Part shown: positions 17,762 to 25,602 of the stretch, in pieces | How positions within the stretch are numbered: the stretch's first letter is position 1 | Layout: every line of letters begins with the position of its first letter | Assembly (NCBI GenBank): GCA_964598255.1 | Contig: CAZRBA010000072.1 | Location: 1 to 29,922 of the forward strand | DNA: 29,922 bases | Direction: 5' to 3' | From: Caldithrix sp964598255 | GTDB taxonomy: Bacteria; Calditrichota; Calditrichia; Calditrichales; Calditrichaceae | Position numbers and translations under genes: made by a program | The notes under the pieces: generated by a model | Told to the model about the DNA's origin: nothing | Seen by the model: the letters and a program-made list of their open reading frames with translations, nothing else | Databases searched by the model: none

Positions 17762-18613
17762 TTATCCCTTTAATGATGGTACTTGCGAGGGACTCAAATC
17801 CAGACTTTCCAAATACCCCTTAAGATGGTGGAATGCCTCTTCCGCCGAATTGACGAAGGTAAAAAATTTAAGATCATCCCAAGCAATGGTACCCCAACGG
17901 GCCATAGCCTGCACGTCGATGATTTCTTTCCAATAATCTTGACCGAATATGATAATTGGTAAGGGACGATGAATTTTTTTGGTTTGCAACAACGTTAATA
18001 CTTCGGTCATTTCGTCTAACGTGCCGAAACCGCCAGGAAAAATAATCAGCGCTTTGGCCATGTAAACCAGCCAAAATTTTCGCATGAAAAAGTAATGAAA
18101 TTCGAACATTAGTTCTTCGCTGATGTAGTGATTCGGTTCCTGTTCGTGTGGCAGGGAAATATTCAGCCCGATGGATTGTCCACCGGCCAAAGCGGCACCT
18201 TTGTTGGCCGCTTCCATAATGCCAGGTCCGCCTCCGGTGCAAACATAAAGCTTTTGTCGGTTCGAATCCTTTTCTTTGGCCCATTCGGTAATCAGACGAG
18301 CCAACTCGGTTGCGTCTTCGTAATATTTAGAAAGCCGCAATCGCAAACGGGCTGCGGATAAAAGACGTTCATTTTCGGTACTGGGATCGGCCTCGTATTG
18401 AGCGGCAATCTCTTTTAATTCGCTTTTTGCTTGTTCGTGCGGTCGAATGCGTGCTGAGCCGAAGAAAACAATAGTACTGTGAATTTTGTATTTTTGAAAA
18501 CGCACGTTGGGCTCCATGAATTCGGCCAAAATGCGGATGGGACGTGCCTCGATACTGGTTAAAAATTCCATATTTCTGTAAGCTTTTTCCGGTCGTTTGC
18601 GTTTCTTTTCCAT
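17762..18613 (-). CDS. LOG-family (lysine decarboxylase-like fold) nucleotide hydrolase
   Basis: A 283-residue Rossmann-fold protein with both LOG signatures: GGGPGIMEAANKGA and PGGFGTLDEMTE. The family includes cytokinin riboside 5'-monophosphate phosphoribohydrolases and PpnN-type pyrimidine/purine nucleotide N-glycosidases, which release the base and ribose 5-phosphate; the older label lysine decarboxylase is wrong. It is longer than the common ~190-residue LOG form and has a basic N-terminal extension. Start: ATG at 18613, 10 bases after AAGGAG (18624-18629). A longer frame opening at 18664 would overlap the upstream DUF4954 gene and lacks an SD. The 25-base gap to that gene suggests cotranscription. 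Confidence 0.88.
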   Translation of the reverse strand: MEKKRKRPEKAYRNMEFLTSIEARPIRILAEFMEPNVRFQKYKIHSTIVFFGSARIRPHEQAKSELKEIAAQYEADPSTENERLLSAARLRLRLSKYYEDATELARLITEWAKEKDSNRQKLYVCTGGGPGIMEAANKGAALAGGQSIGLNISLPHEQEPNHYISEELMFEFHYFFMRKFWLVYMAKALIIFPGGFGTLDEMTEVLTLLQTKKIHRPLPIIIFGQDYWKEIIDVQAMARWGTIAWDDLKFFTFVNSAEEAFHHLKGYLESLDLSPSQVPSLKG

Positions 18614-18638
18614 TAAACCATAACTCCTTTTGCTTTGT

Positions 18639-20813
18639 TTACAATAAAGATCGGATCTGTTCAATCCTTTGTTTCATTTCAGATGAAGTTTCTTTTAATT
18701 CAATTAAAAAACGATTTGCCTCAATTGTTCCCAACACGGCTTCCATTTCTTGCGGACTTTCGTAAGTCATTAAACGAAAAGGACTGGTGTAATCTTTTTC
18801 ACGCGATCGAAAGGCCCAGGTTTCAATACTATTTATTGTGTTTTTGGTGTTTGTTAGTATCCGATTAATAAATGCATTATCAATTGATTCAGCCGTTTTT
18901 CGGTGTAATTTTAGCAAACTATGTAATGCGTGCTTGGTTTTTAATTGAGGATAAGCTTGCCAGTTACGATCATAAAACGCATGAACTTCTTTCCATGTGG
19001 TAATTTTTCCCTTTTTAATGGCCGAAAATAATTGTTGCACCTGATCTCTGGGGATAATTTGCCCGCCCAAATTTTCCCAGCCATGAACGTATTCCCCGAT
19101 GGTGACGGGAATGTGTTTGATTCTTTGCGCAACCGATTGCCGTGAAAGCGGAGAATGAGCAAGAATTTCGATAAGGGCCCGCCCTCCATAATATTCTACC
19201 ATTTGAAAGAACAAAGCCAACCCCTGAGCCGGTTTTAAGACACGGGCTTTTCCGTGATTGAGTACATCGTCTAACACGACCGTTACGGATCGGTCGATTT
19301 CTTTGTGTTGTTCAATTATTTGGGTAAGGGTTAAATTTTTATTTAGCGTTTTATTGATTGCGGATTGCAAAATTTCCATTCCCTCGAACATCGATTCCAC
19401 CGTATCGGGAGCCAAATAGTCGGTCTCGATATGCTGTTCCTTGATGACGCGTTTATCCCTTTTGACAAACTTCCAACTGTTGCGTGCCAGGGCGTACATA
19501 TTGTGCTTAAACCAATACCCGGGATACAAGTTGATTTCATCCGTACGGTTACCTGGGCTAACCAAAGTAAAGGGAAGCCGTAAATTGATTTCCGCATAAT
19601 ACATACCCTTGGCAATAAGGGCGAACGGTGCAAATACGCTATTGTGTTTAAAACTGCTGTTAAGCCCAGGCCAAAAACCGCGCTTGGCAATAATTTCGCC
19701 GTCAGGAGAACGCGAATTATGATTGGAGCCAATGGTAGCACCTGCGGCAATGTTAGACTGACCCTGTACCGTGGAAGCGATAAGAAACGAGTTGTTGTGG
19801 TGTTGCTCATGGAAAGGGAAAATTAAGTTATTCAAAACTTCACAGCAGGAAATGGTGGAATTATCGCCAAGATAAGAGTTCAGCAGACGGGCGGCGTACT
19901 TAAGTTGCACGTTGCGCCCGGTGACAAAACGAACGGATTTGACACCGTAGAATATGCGGTTGCCATAACCGATAATTCCGTTAACCAGTTCAACACCTTC
20001 GCCTATTTGGGTCGGTTCTTCGGCGCTGGATTGAATGGTCAGGTTTTTTAATTTGTTAGCCCCTTTAACATAACTGTGTGCCCCAAAATTCACGTTTTTG
20101 ATCGTACGGGAATTTTTAATTACACAATAATCGCCGATTACACCGTAATAACCGCGTTTTTTGTCACATAATCGATCCGTCATCTCAACAAATCGCTGTT
20201 GAAGTTTTCTGTCAGAGCGGTTACGGGACCAAATATAAGCATCGGCCGGAAGCATACCGGCAAAAGGTAAGACAGCGCGGTTACCGTTTTCATTGGCCAA
20301 TTCAATCCAGATGCGAACGTTCTCGTCTTCACCTTCCTTTAAAACCCCGTTTCCGAATTTGGCGTTATCCACGGTAATCATTTCGTCCACATTAAACAAA
20401 ATGCATTGTTTTCCCAAAATGTAATGGGATAAATAATGAACGTTACGAATGGCGCAATTATCGCCGATATCGCACGAAATAATGGTACTATCCGAAATAC
20501 CGATGGGCAGACGTAATTTGTGAAATTCCAAAAAACCATGTTTTAAATCGCCAATACGCACCATCCCCCAAAATTCACAATTGCGTACCAAGGTCGGCGA
20601 AAAATTTTCGGTAACCAATAATTTGTCCCAGCTTTCGGCGGAATTATTGTTTTTAACCAAAATTTCAATTTCTTTGGATGTCAGATGCCGGTAGCGTTCG
20701 GAATTGCTTTGCCGATTACGGATCAAATACGGATCGTCTCGATCGGCCGAATATTGATCCGGCACAAAGTCTTTACTGAATTTATGTACATCTTCGTTAA
20801 AAAAAGGACTCAT
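18639..20813 (-). CDS. DUF4954 family protein, left-handed beta-helix (copy 2)
   Basis: A 724-residue paralogue of the protein at 9600-11564. Beta-helix repeats run from about 80 to 420 (IISCDIGDNCAIRNV, YVKGANKL, LNSYLGDNSTISCCEV, IAAGATIGSNHNSR), a fold shared with GlmU-like sugar-nucleotide acyl/uridylyltransferases. The C-terminal 270 residues are mostly helical. I see no known catalytic motif, although the HHNNSF/GSNHNSR histidine-asparagine clusters are conserved-looking. Start: ATG at 20813, six bases after GGAGG; an upstream frame opening at 20852 lacks an SD. It is divergent from a ROK-family regulator and probably cotranscribed with the LOG gene. Function unknown. Confidence 0.75.
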   Translation of the reverse strand: MSPFFNEDVHKFSKDFVPDQYSADRDDPYLIRNRQSNSERYRHLTSKEIEILVKNNNSAESWDKLLVTENFSPTLVRNCEFWGMVRIGDLKHGFLEFHKLRLPIGISDSTIISCDIGDNCAIRNVHYLSHYILGKQCILFNVDEMITVDNAKFGNGVLKEGEDENVRIWIELANENGNRAVLPFAGMLPADAYIWSRNRSDRKLQQRFVEMTDRLCDKKRGYYGVIGDYCVIKNSRTIKNVNFGAHSYVKGANKLKNLTIQSSAEEPTQIGEGVELVNGIIGYGNRIFYGVKSVRFVTGRNVQLKYAARLLNSYLGDNSTISCCEVLNNLIFPFHEQHHNNSFLIASTVQGQSNIAAGATIGSNHNSRSPDGEIIAKRGFWPGLNSSFKHNSVFAPFALIAKGMYYAEINLRLPFTLVSPGNRTDEINLYPGYWFKHNMYALARNSWKFVKRDKRVIKEQHIETDYLAPDTVESMFEGMEILQSAINKTLNKNLTLTQIIEQHKEIDRSVTVVLDDVLNHGKARVLKPAQGLALFFQMVEYYGGRALIEILAHSPLSRQSVAQRIKHIPVTIGEYVHGWENLGGQIIPRDQVQQLFSAIKKGKITTWKEVHAFYDRNWQAYPQLKTKHALHSLLKLHRKTAESIDNAFINRILTNTKNTINSIETWAFRSREKDYTSPFRLMTYESPQEMEAVLGTIEANRFLIELKETSSEMKQRIEQIRSLL

Positions 20814-20984
20814 GGCATGCCTCCGATCAAATAAATAGTAATAATTCGGCATTTATCGTTAAATAATAACATAAATTAATTTAAAAATCTAATAAATCTT
20901 AATAAAAAATCTTTTCTTTGAATCATTTTCATTGTATCTTTAATGAAGGTTATTTCAGTGAACAAACATTGTTAGGATTTTTGA
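20814..20984. promoter_or_regulatory. Divergent control region, DUF4954 copy 2 / ROK regulator
   Basis: The A+T-rich spacer contains the 13-base palindrome GTTAAATAATAAC (20858-20870), a candidate operator for the adjacent ROK-type regulator. It also carries the GGAGG SD of the minus-strand gene and a weak AGGA before the plus-strand ATG. No promoter boxes are certain. Confidence 0.35.
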
Positions 20985-22244
20985 ATGATTCGTGAGGCAG
21001 GGTATGGCCTAAAGCTTGTTCGGGAATACAATGAACTGAATATTTTACGCTTCATCAAAAACGAAGGCCCAATTTCACGGGCCGACTTGGCCAAACGTTA
21101 CAAACTGTCCAAAGCGGCGGTTTCGGAAATTATTACCAATTTATTAGAACACGGATACATCAGAGAAATCGGTACGGGAAGTTCCACACGTTTTGGCGGA
21201 AGAAAACCGATTTTGTTGGAATTTAATCCCAAATCCGGCTTTGCCATCGGATTGGAGATTAAGCGCGACCATGCACGGGTTGCGTTAAGCGATTTAAACG
21301 CCAAATTGTATCATATCCGAAATTTTTCCTTTGAACGGGGTACTCCGCTTAAAGAAGTGGTGCATGAAATATTCAAATTTATCGATGCTTATTTTGAAAT
21401 ACCCTGGGTAAAACGTTCCCGACCTATCGGAATTGGCGTCGCCATTCCCGGACTGATCAATTATCGATACGGTAAAATTCAAGAATCCGACACCCTGTTT
21501 AACTGGGTGGGATTTCCGTTAAAAAAGATGTTTGAAAATCGCTACGGAATCGAAACCATTATCGAGAACGACGTAAAAGCCATTAGTTTAGGAGAAACAC
21601 GTTTCGGAATCGGGAAGAATTACGACAATCTGGTTTATCTCTGGATTGGTGACGGTCTTAGCGCCGGTATTATCATCAACGGCGAATTGTATCGCGGTGT
21701 TTCGGCAAGTGCCGGCGAAATCGGATATTACGATATCGGTTATATGATACAAAATCGTGAAGAATGCCGTTATTTGCACGACGGTCAAAAGAAGTTTGCC
21801 GATATTTTGTCCGATAAAATATTGATTGATGCGGCTCAGCGAGCCATAGAAAGCGGTGCCTATGCCCACGCATTTAACGGAAAAGCCGTAACCGTAGAAA
21901 CTATTTTGGAAGAAGCCGAAAGCCAAAACCCGTTAGCTATCGAATTAATTCGCGAATACGGATTTTTGGTTGGAGTGGTGTGTATTAATTTGATCAATAC
22001 ATTGAATCCAGAATTAATTATTATTGGTGGACAACCGCTGGCTCGACATCCGCTTTTAATCAATTTTGTCAAAGAACAGGTTAAAAACGATATTCTGCGC
22101 ACACCAAGTCGTGTGGTTAAAATACGCAAAGCCCGTTTAAAGGAAAATGCTGCCATTCTGGGTGCTGTGGCCTTGGTTTTGGAAGATCTGTTTTACATGA
22201 ACCGATTGAATATCGAAAAATACCGCGAGGTTTTTCGCAGTTGA
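20985..22244 (+). CDS. ROK-family transcriptional regulator (NagC/XylR type)
   Basis: A 419-residue protein with an N-terminal winged helix-turn-helix (about 16-75: ISRADLAKRYKLSKAAVSEI) and a C-terminal ROK sugar-kinase-like domain (about 85-400: GLEIKRDHARVALSD, GVAIPGLIN, ENDVKA with Asp196, GDGLSAGIIINGELYRG). ROK regulators such as NagC and XylR bind a sugar or sugar phosphate and repress its genes. The usual zinc motif after AGEIGH (CxCGxxGCxE) is missing: the segment reads AGEIGYYDIGYMIQNREEC, with one Cys. So the ligand site may differ. Its divergent arrangement suggests that it controls the DUF4954-LOG unit, perhaps with an amino-sugar ligand; that is inference. Confidence 0.9.
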   Translation: MIREAGYGLKLVREYNELNILRFIKNEGPISRADLAKRYKLSKAAVSEIITNLLEHGYIREIGTGSSTRFGGRKPILLEFNPKSGFAIGLEIKRDHARVALSDLNAKLYHIRNFSFERGTPLKEVVHEIFKFIDAYFEIPWVKRSRPIGIGVAIPGLINYRYGKIQESDTLFNWVGFPLKKMFENRYGIETIIENDVKAISLGETRFGIGKNYDNLVYLWIGDGLSAGIIINGELYRGVSASAGEIGYYDIGYMIQNREECRYLHDGQKKFADILSDKILIDAAQRAIESGAYAHAFNGKAVTVETILEEAESQNPLAIELIREYGFLVGVVCINLINTLNPELIIIGGQPLARHPLLINFVKEQVKNDILRTPSRVVKIRKARLKENAAILGAVALVLEDLFYMNRLNIEKYREVFRS

Positions 22245-22265
22245 TGGCTCGGGAATGGAATCGAA

Positions 22266-22287
22266 AATTAGAACGCCTGTTCTAATT
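22266..22287. repeat. 22-base inverted repeat after the ROK gene
   Basis: AATTAGAAC (22266-22274), loop GCCT, GTTCTAATT (22279-22287), flanked by outer TCGAA (22261-22265) and TTCGA (22294-22298). It has no T-tract. It may be a weak terminator or an operator for tgt, whose ATG is 160 bases downstream. Confidence 0.45.
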
Positions 22288-22447
22288 AAAAGCTTCGATT
22301 TTTGCGAATTGCCTATAGCCGTTTGTTTTATGCGCGGCTTGGTTTTACAGTGCCCTTCCATGCCGTAGAAAACCGTAGAAATATTTGCTCTTTTGCCAAA
22401 TAATCCTTTAATTTAAAGACTTTTGAAAAATAAAACTAAGCGGGAAA

Positions 22448-23581
22448 ATGTTTTTCGAATTAATGCATAAAGACGCACACACAAAAGCCAGAGCCGGATG
22501 GCTACACACCGATCACGGCGATATTCCCACACCGATTTTTATGCCTGTTGGCACGCAGGGCACGGTTAAAACGCTTTCTCCCAGAGATTTGCAAGAAGTA
22601 AACGCCTCGATTATTTTAGGTAACACCTATCATTTGTACATGCGTCCGGGACACGATCTTATTCGCCGTTTGGGCGGGCTTCACCGTTTTATTAGTTGGC
22701 CCGGAGCTATTTTAACCGATAGCGGCGGATTTCAGGTTTTTAGTTTGAAAGAGTTGCGTAAAATAGATGAAGACGGGATTGTGTTTCAATCGCATTTGGA
22801 CGGTTCGAGGCATAAGTTTACACCACGGCTGGTATTGGATATTCAACGGAATTTAGGCAGCGATATTATGATGGTGCTGGATGAATGTACCCCGTATCCG
22901 GCGGATAAGGAATATGCTCAAAAATCCAATGAACTGACCCTTAAATGGGCCGAAGAAGCGCGGGATTTGTATGCCGATTGGCAACCGCTTTACGGGCACA
23001 GGCAATTTTTATTCGGCATTGTGCAAGGAAGCGTGTACAAAAAAATCCGCGAGCAAAGTGCCCGTGCGTTGGTTGATCTCGATTTTCCGGGCTACGCCAT
23101 TGGTGGATTGGCCGTAGGGGAGCCAAAGGAAACCATGTTCGAAATTACGGATTTTTGTACCGATTTTTTACCGGAGCAAAAGCCGCGTTACCTTATGGGA
23201 GTAGGGATGCCAGATGATATTTTAAATGCCATTGAACGCGGGGTGGACATGTTCGATTGTGTTATTCCCACGCGTAACGCCCGCAACGGAACGGTTTTTA
23301 CATCGCAGGGAAAAATGGTGCTTAAGGCAGCGCGTTTTAAAGAAGATGCGAAACCGATTGATGCCAACTGTTCCTGTTACACCTGTCAAAACTTTTCCCG
23401 TGCTTATTTGCGGCATTTATACAATGCCAATGAAATTTTGGGCTTGAAACTGGCCACTTTGCACAATATCCATTTTTATTTAAATTTGGTGGGTCGTGCT
23501 CGACAGGCAATTTTGGAAAATCGGTTTAAGGAATGGAAGGAAAACGAAATAAAGCAAATAACCCAAGTTATTGAAAATTAG
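22448..23581 (+). CDS. tgt: tRNA-guanine transglycosylase
   Basis: A 377-residue bacterial TGT that exchanges guanine 34 for preQ1 in tRNAs with GUN anticodons, a step of queuosine synthesis. Key residues: Asp91 in TDSGGFQVF (base catalysis), Asp270 in FDCVIPTRNARNGT (the nucleophile equivalent to Asp280 of the Zymomonas enzyme) and the zinc site Cys308, Cys310, Cys313 and His339, spaced as in the family. No strong SD is visible before the ATG. yajC follows 20 bases downstream. The tgt-yajC order is common in bacteria, although secDF normally follows and here fmt does. Confidence 0.97.
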   Translation: MFFELMHKDAHTKARAGWLHTDHGDIPTPIFMPVGTQGTVKTLSPRDLQEVNASIILGNTYHLYMRPGHDLIRRLGGLHRFISWPGAILTDSGGFQVFSLKELRKIDEDGIVFQSHLDGSRHKFTPRLVLDIQRNLGSDIMMVLDECTPYPADKEYAQKSNELTLKWAEEARDLYADWQPLYGHRQFLFGIVQGSVYKKIREQSARALVDLDFPGYAIGGLAVGEPKETMFEITDFCTDFLPEQKPRYLMGVGMPDDILNAIERGVDMFDCVIPTRNARNGTVFTSQGKMVLKAARFKEDAKPIDANCSCYTCQNFSRAYLRHLYNANEILGLKLATLHNIHFYLNLVGRARQAILENRFKEWKENEIKQITQVIEN

Positions 23582-23601
23582 TTTAATTTAAAGGAGAAAC
23601 T

Positions 23602-23937
23602 ATGGCAGAACTTTTTTTATTAATGGCTCCGGCCAATCAGGGAGCGCAACAAGGCGGAGGAAATGCCTTGATGGCCTTTTTACCTTTCTTGTTAATCATC
23701 GTCATTATGTATTTTTTAATGATCCGACCACAGGCAAAACGGCAAAAAGAAAAACAAAAAATGCTGGAAGCCCTGAAAAAAGGTGATAATGTGGTTACCA
23801 TGGGCGGGATTCACGGTAAGGTAGTCGGCTTTTCCGATGATGGCAAAACCGTGATTGTAAAAGTTGATGATAATGTCAAGCTGAATATCGATCGAAGCGC
23901 AATAAGCATGGTAAAGCAAACGGGAAATAAAAAGTAA
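23602..23937 (+). CDS. yajC: Preprotein translocase subunit YajC
   Basis: A 111-residue single-span membrane protein that accompanies SecDF in the Sec holotranslocon. Residues about 23-43 (ALMAFLPFLLIIVIMYFLMIR) form the transmembrane helix, followed by the family signature RPQAKRQKEKQKMLEALKKGDNVVTMGGIHGKVV and a small beta-rich cytosolic domain. A strong AAAGGAG SD precedes the ATG. Its stop codon overlaps the fmt start by one base (TAATG), indicating translational coupling. No secD or secF follows in the window. Confidence 0.95.
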   Translation: MAELFLLMAPANQGAQQGGGNALMAFLPFLLIIVIMYFLMIRPQAKRQKEKQKMLEALKKGDNVVTMGGIHGKVVGFSDDGKTVIVKVDDNVKLNIDRSAISMVKQTGNKK

Positions 23938-24866
23938 TGCGTTTGGTTTTTATGGGGACCCCGGACTTTGCCCGGGTGTCCCTTGAAAAATTATTGAAAT
24001 CAGACCATGAAGTTGCGGCTGTTGTTACCGTGCCCGATAAACCAAAGGGTCGCGGCTTAAAGCTTTGGGCTTCTCCGGTAAAACAACTGGCCTTAGCCAG
24101 CGGTTTACCGATTTTACAACCCCAATCATTAAAAGATGCCGATTTTATCGCACAACTCAAAACAATTAATGCCGACTTGTTTGTGGTGGTTGCTTTTAGA
24201 ATTTTACCGCCGGAGGTCTTTACCATCCCGCCCAAAGGTACTATCAACCTCCACGCTTCACTATTGCCTAAATATCGGGGGGCCGCGCCAATTAATTGGG
24301 CTATTATTAACGGGGAAACCGAAACGGGTGTCACTACCATTGTGATAAACGAACGCGTAGATCAAGGTAATATTTTACTCCAGCGTCGCGTGTCCATACA
24401 TCCGGATATGACCGCGGGAGAGCTTCATGATGTGCTGGCCGAAGTGGGCGCCGAATTGTTAATTGAGACCGTCAATCAACTCTCTACGGGAAACATTGAA
24501 CCTAAAGTCCAAGAGCCGAGCCTGATTAGCAAAGCGCCCAAAATTAGCAAAGAAATATGTCATCTAAATTTTAATCAGCCTGCTTCTCGGGTACATAATT
24601 GGATTCGCGGTCTTAGCCCTTACCCCGGAGCGTTTGCTTTTTGGCAAGATAAGCTAATTAAGCTTTTTCGATCCCAACCTTTGGAAATAAATTATACAAC
24701 TGCCGAGCCCGGAACAATTGTCAAAGTAATGAAAAACGCATTTTCCGTTTCTTGCGCATCGGGAATCATTGATATTTTTGAGGTTCAATTGCAGGGGAAA
24801 AAAAGAATGTCGGTGCGGGATTTTTTAAACGGGCAATTGTTGGAAGAAGGACAGCGCCTGCTATAG
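23937..24866 (+). CDS. fmt: Methionyl-tRNA formyltransferase
   Basis: A 309-residue enzyme that formylates initiator Met-tRNA using 10-formyltetrahydrofolate. The N-terminal Rossmann domain has MGTPDFARVSLEKLL and the catalytic triad Asn104, His106 (INLHASLLPKYRGAAPIN) and Asp142 (RVDQGNILLQ), with the spacing of E. coli Asn106/His108/Asp144. The C-terminal OB-like domain (about 205-309) starts at NWIRGLSPYPGAFAF. It starts on the ATG overlapping the yajC stop. def, its usual partner, is not present in the window. No terminator is obvious before the bS21 gene. Confidence 0.97.
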   Translation: MRLVFMGTPDFARVSLEKLLKSDHEVAAVVTVPDKPKGRGLKLWASPVKQLALASGLPILQPQSLKDADFIAQLKTINADLFVVVAFRILPPEVFTIPPKGTINLHASLLPKYRGAAPINWAIINGETETGVTTIVINERVDQGNILLQRRVSIHPDMTAGELHDVLAEVGAELLIETVNQLSTGNIEPKVQEPSLISKAPKISKEICHLNFNQPASRVHNWIRGLSPYPGAFAFWQDKLIKLFRSQPLEINYTTAEPGTIVKVMKNAFSVSCASGIIDIFEVQLQGKKRMSVRDFLNGQLLEEGQRLL

Positions 24867-24901
24867 AGAAACGACACATCAAAGCCACAACGCTTTTTTA
24901 A

Positions 24902-24907
24902 TATAAT
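24902..24907 (+). promoter_or_regulatory. Possible -10 box of the bS21 gene
   Basis: TATAAT lies 78 bases before the bS21 ATG, which would start transcription near 24914 and leave a leader that includes the hairpin at 24927-24976. The sequence 17 bases upstream (TCAAAG) is a poor -35, so the call is tentative. Confidence 0.35.
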
Positions 24908-24926
24908 AATTCATTCCATTGGTGAA

Positions 24927-24976
24927 ACCCTCCCTTTTTTAAAGCGTTTAAAAATAAAAAATAAAAAAGGGGAGGT
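24927..24976 (+). promoter_or_regulatory. Leader hairpin sequestering the bS21 Shine-Dalgarno sequence
   Basis: ACCCTCCCTTTTTT (24927-24940) can pair with AAAAAAGGGGAGGT (24963-24976): 12 Watson-Crick pairs, one G-U and one mismatch, with a 22-base A+T-rich loop. The 3' arm contains the whole SD (GGGGAGGT), ending three bases before the ATG at 24980. The anti-SD-like CCCTCCC in the 5' arm would hide the ribosome binding site. This suggests autoregulation or temperature control of bS21 synthesis; that interpretation is inference. Confidence 0.6.
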
Positions 24977-24979
24977 ATT

Positions 24980-25159
24980 ATGGTTACGGTTCATGTTGCC
25001 AATTATGATAATTTCGATAAAGCCTTGCGGGCATTTAACCGAAAAGTACGCAAAGCACAAATTATCGAAACGGTGCATAAAAAGTCGCATTATGTCAGCC
25101 CGAGTCAAAAAAGGCATAAAGCCAAAATGAAATGGCGCAAGCATATGATGAACGGATAA
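24980..25159 (+). CDS. rpsU: Small ribosomal subunit protein bS21
   Basis: A 59-residue, highly basic protein, short enough to be missed by length cut-offs. The central FDKALRAFNRKVRKAQIIE matches the bS21 core (FDKALRRFKRKVEKAGIL type), followed by a basic tail HYVSPSQKRHKAKMKWRK. bS21 sits on the 30S platform beside the 3' end of 16S rRNA and helps mRNA binding at initiation. The SD is unusually strong (GGGGAGGT) but sits in a leader hairpin, and a terminator follows immediately, so the gene forms its own unit. The common rpsU-dnaG-rpoD context is absent. Confidence 0.9.
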   Translation: MVTVHVANYDNFDKALRAFNRKVRKAQIIETVHKKSHYVSPSQKRHKAKMKWRKHMMNG

Positions 25160-25185
25160 AAAAGGGAGCTGCGGCTCCTTTTTTT
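25158..25185 (+). terminator. Rho-independent terminator after rpsU
   Basis: Overlaps the stop codon: A-run 25158-25163, GGAGC (25165-25169), loop TGCG, GCTCC (25174-25178), then seven T (25179-25185). Confidence 0.92.
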
Positions 25186-25555
25186 GTTTTGTCACCATAC
25201 AAAAAATAGATTTCATGGCAACGGCGTTTTCGTCTTTAATGATGTCTCGGAAGAATGGGCTGAAAAAGGATTCATTGGGCACAATACAAAATTGGTAAAT
25301 CACATAGGGCTTGGATAGCATTATTAGCCACCAAAATAAGAGAATTACAAATAGAGTCCGTAAAGACGTAGGGGAATTTGTCCTTTTCGGAAAAATCGGT
25401 GAAGCATTGCCACGGTCCGTTTTTCTCAGCCAATGGCTAAGTTAAAAAACAAACAAATTTGAAGTCATCATGCGTAATTTATCATGGCAATAAATTACGG
25501 TGCAAAATTTGTAAAAAATACTGAAAATCTGGGATTCCGAATTCGACAACGTGAT
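25186..25555. other. Non-coding stretch between rpsU and the RRM gene terminator
   Basis: About 370 bases without a supported gene. A 34-codon protein-like stretch (HGNGVFVFNDVSEEW...) is open from 25214 to a TAG at 25316 but has no start or SD and may be a gene remnant. A perfect inverted repeat CGTAATTTA (25473-25481)/TAAATTACG (25491-25499) with a 9-base loop is also present; its role is unknown. Confidence 0.4.
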
Positions 25556-25584
25556 AAAAAAAGCCCCGTCATCTAAAACGGGGC
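25556..25584 (-). terminator. Terminator of the RRM protein gene (minus strand)
   Basis: On the minus strand GCCCCGT (25584-25578), loop TTTAGATG, ACGGGGC (25569-25563), followed by seven T (25562-25556). It is 18 bases past the stop codon. Confidence 0.9.
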
Positions 25585-25602
25585 CGGGATTTTAAGCTTT
25601 AT

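Noticed and set aside
19343..19810. 155-codon minus-strand ORF in another frame
   Set aside because: Shadow of DUF4954 copy 2.
24911..25321. 136-codon minus-strand ORF
   Set aside because: It lies antisense to rpsU, its leader and its terminator; its product has no recognisable features.
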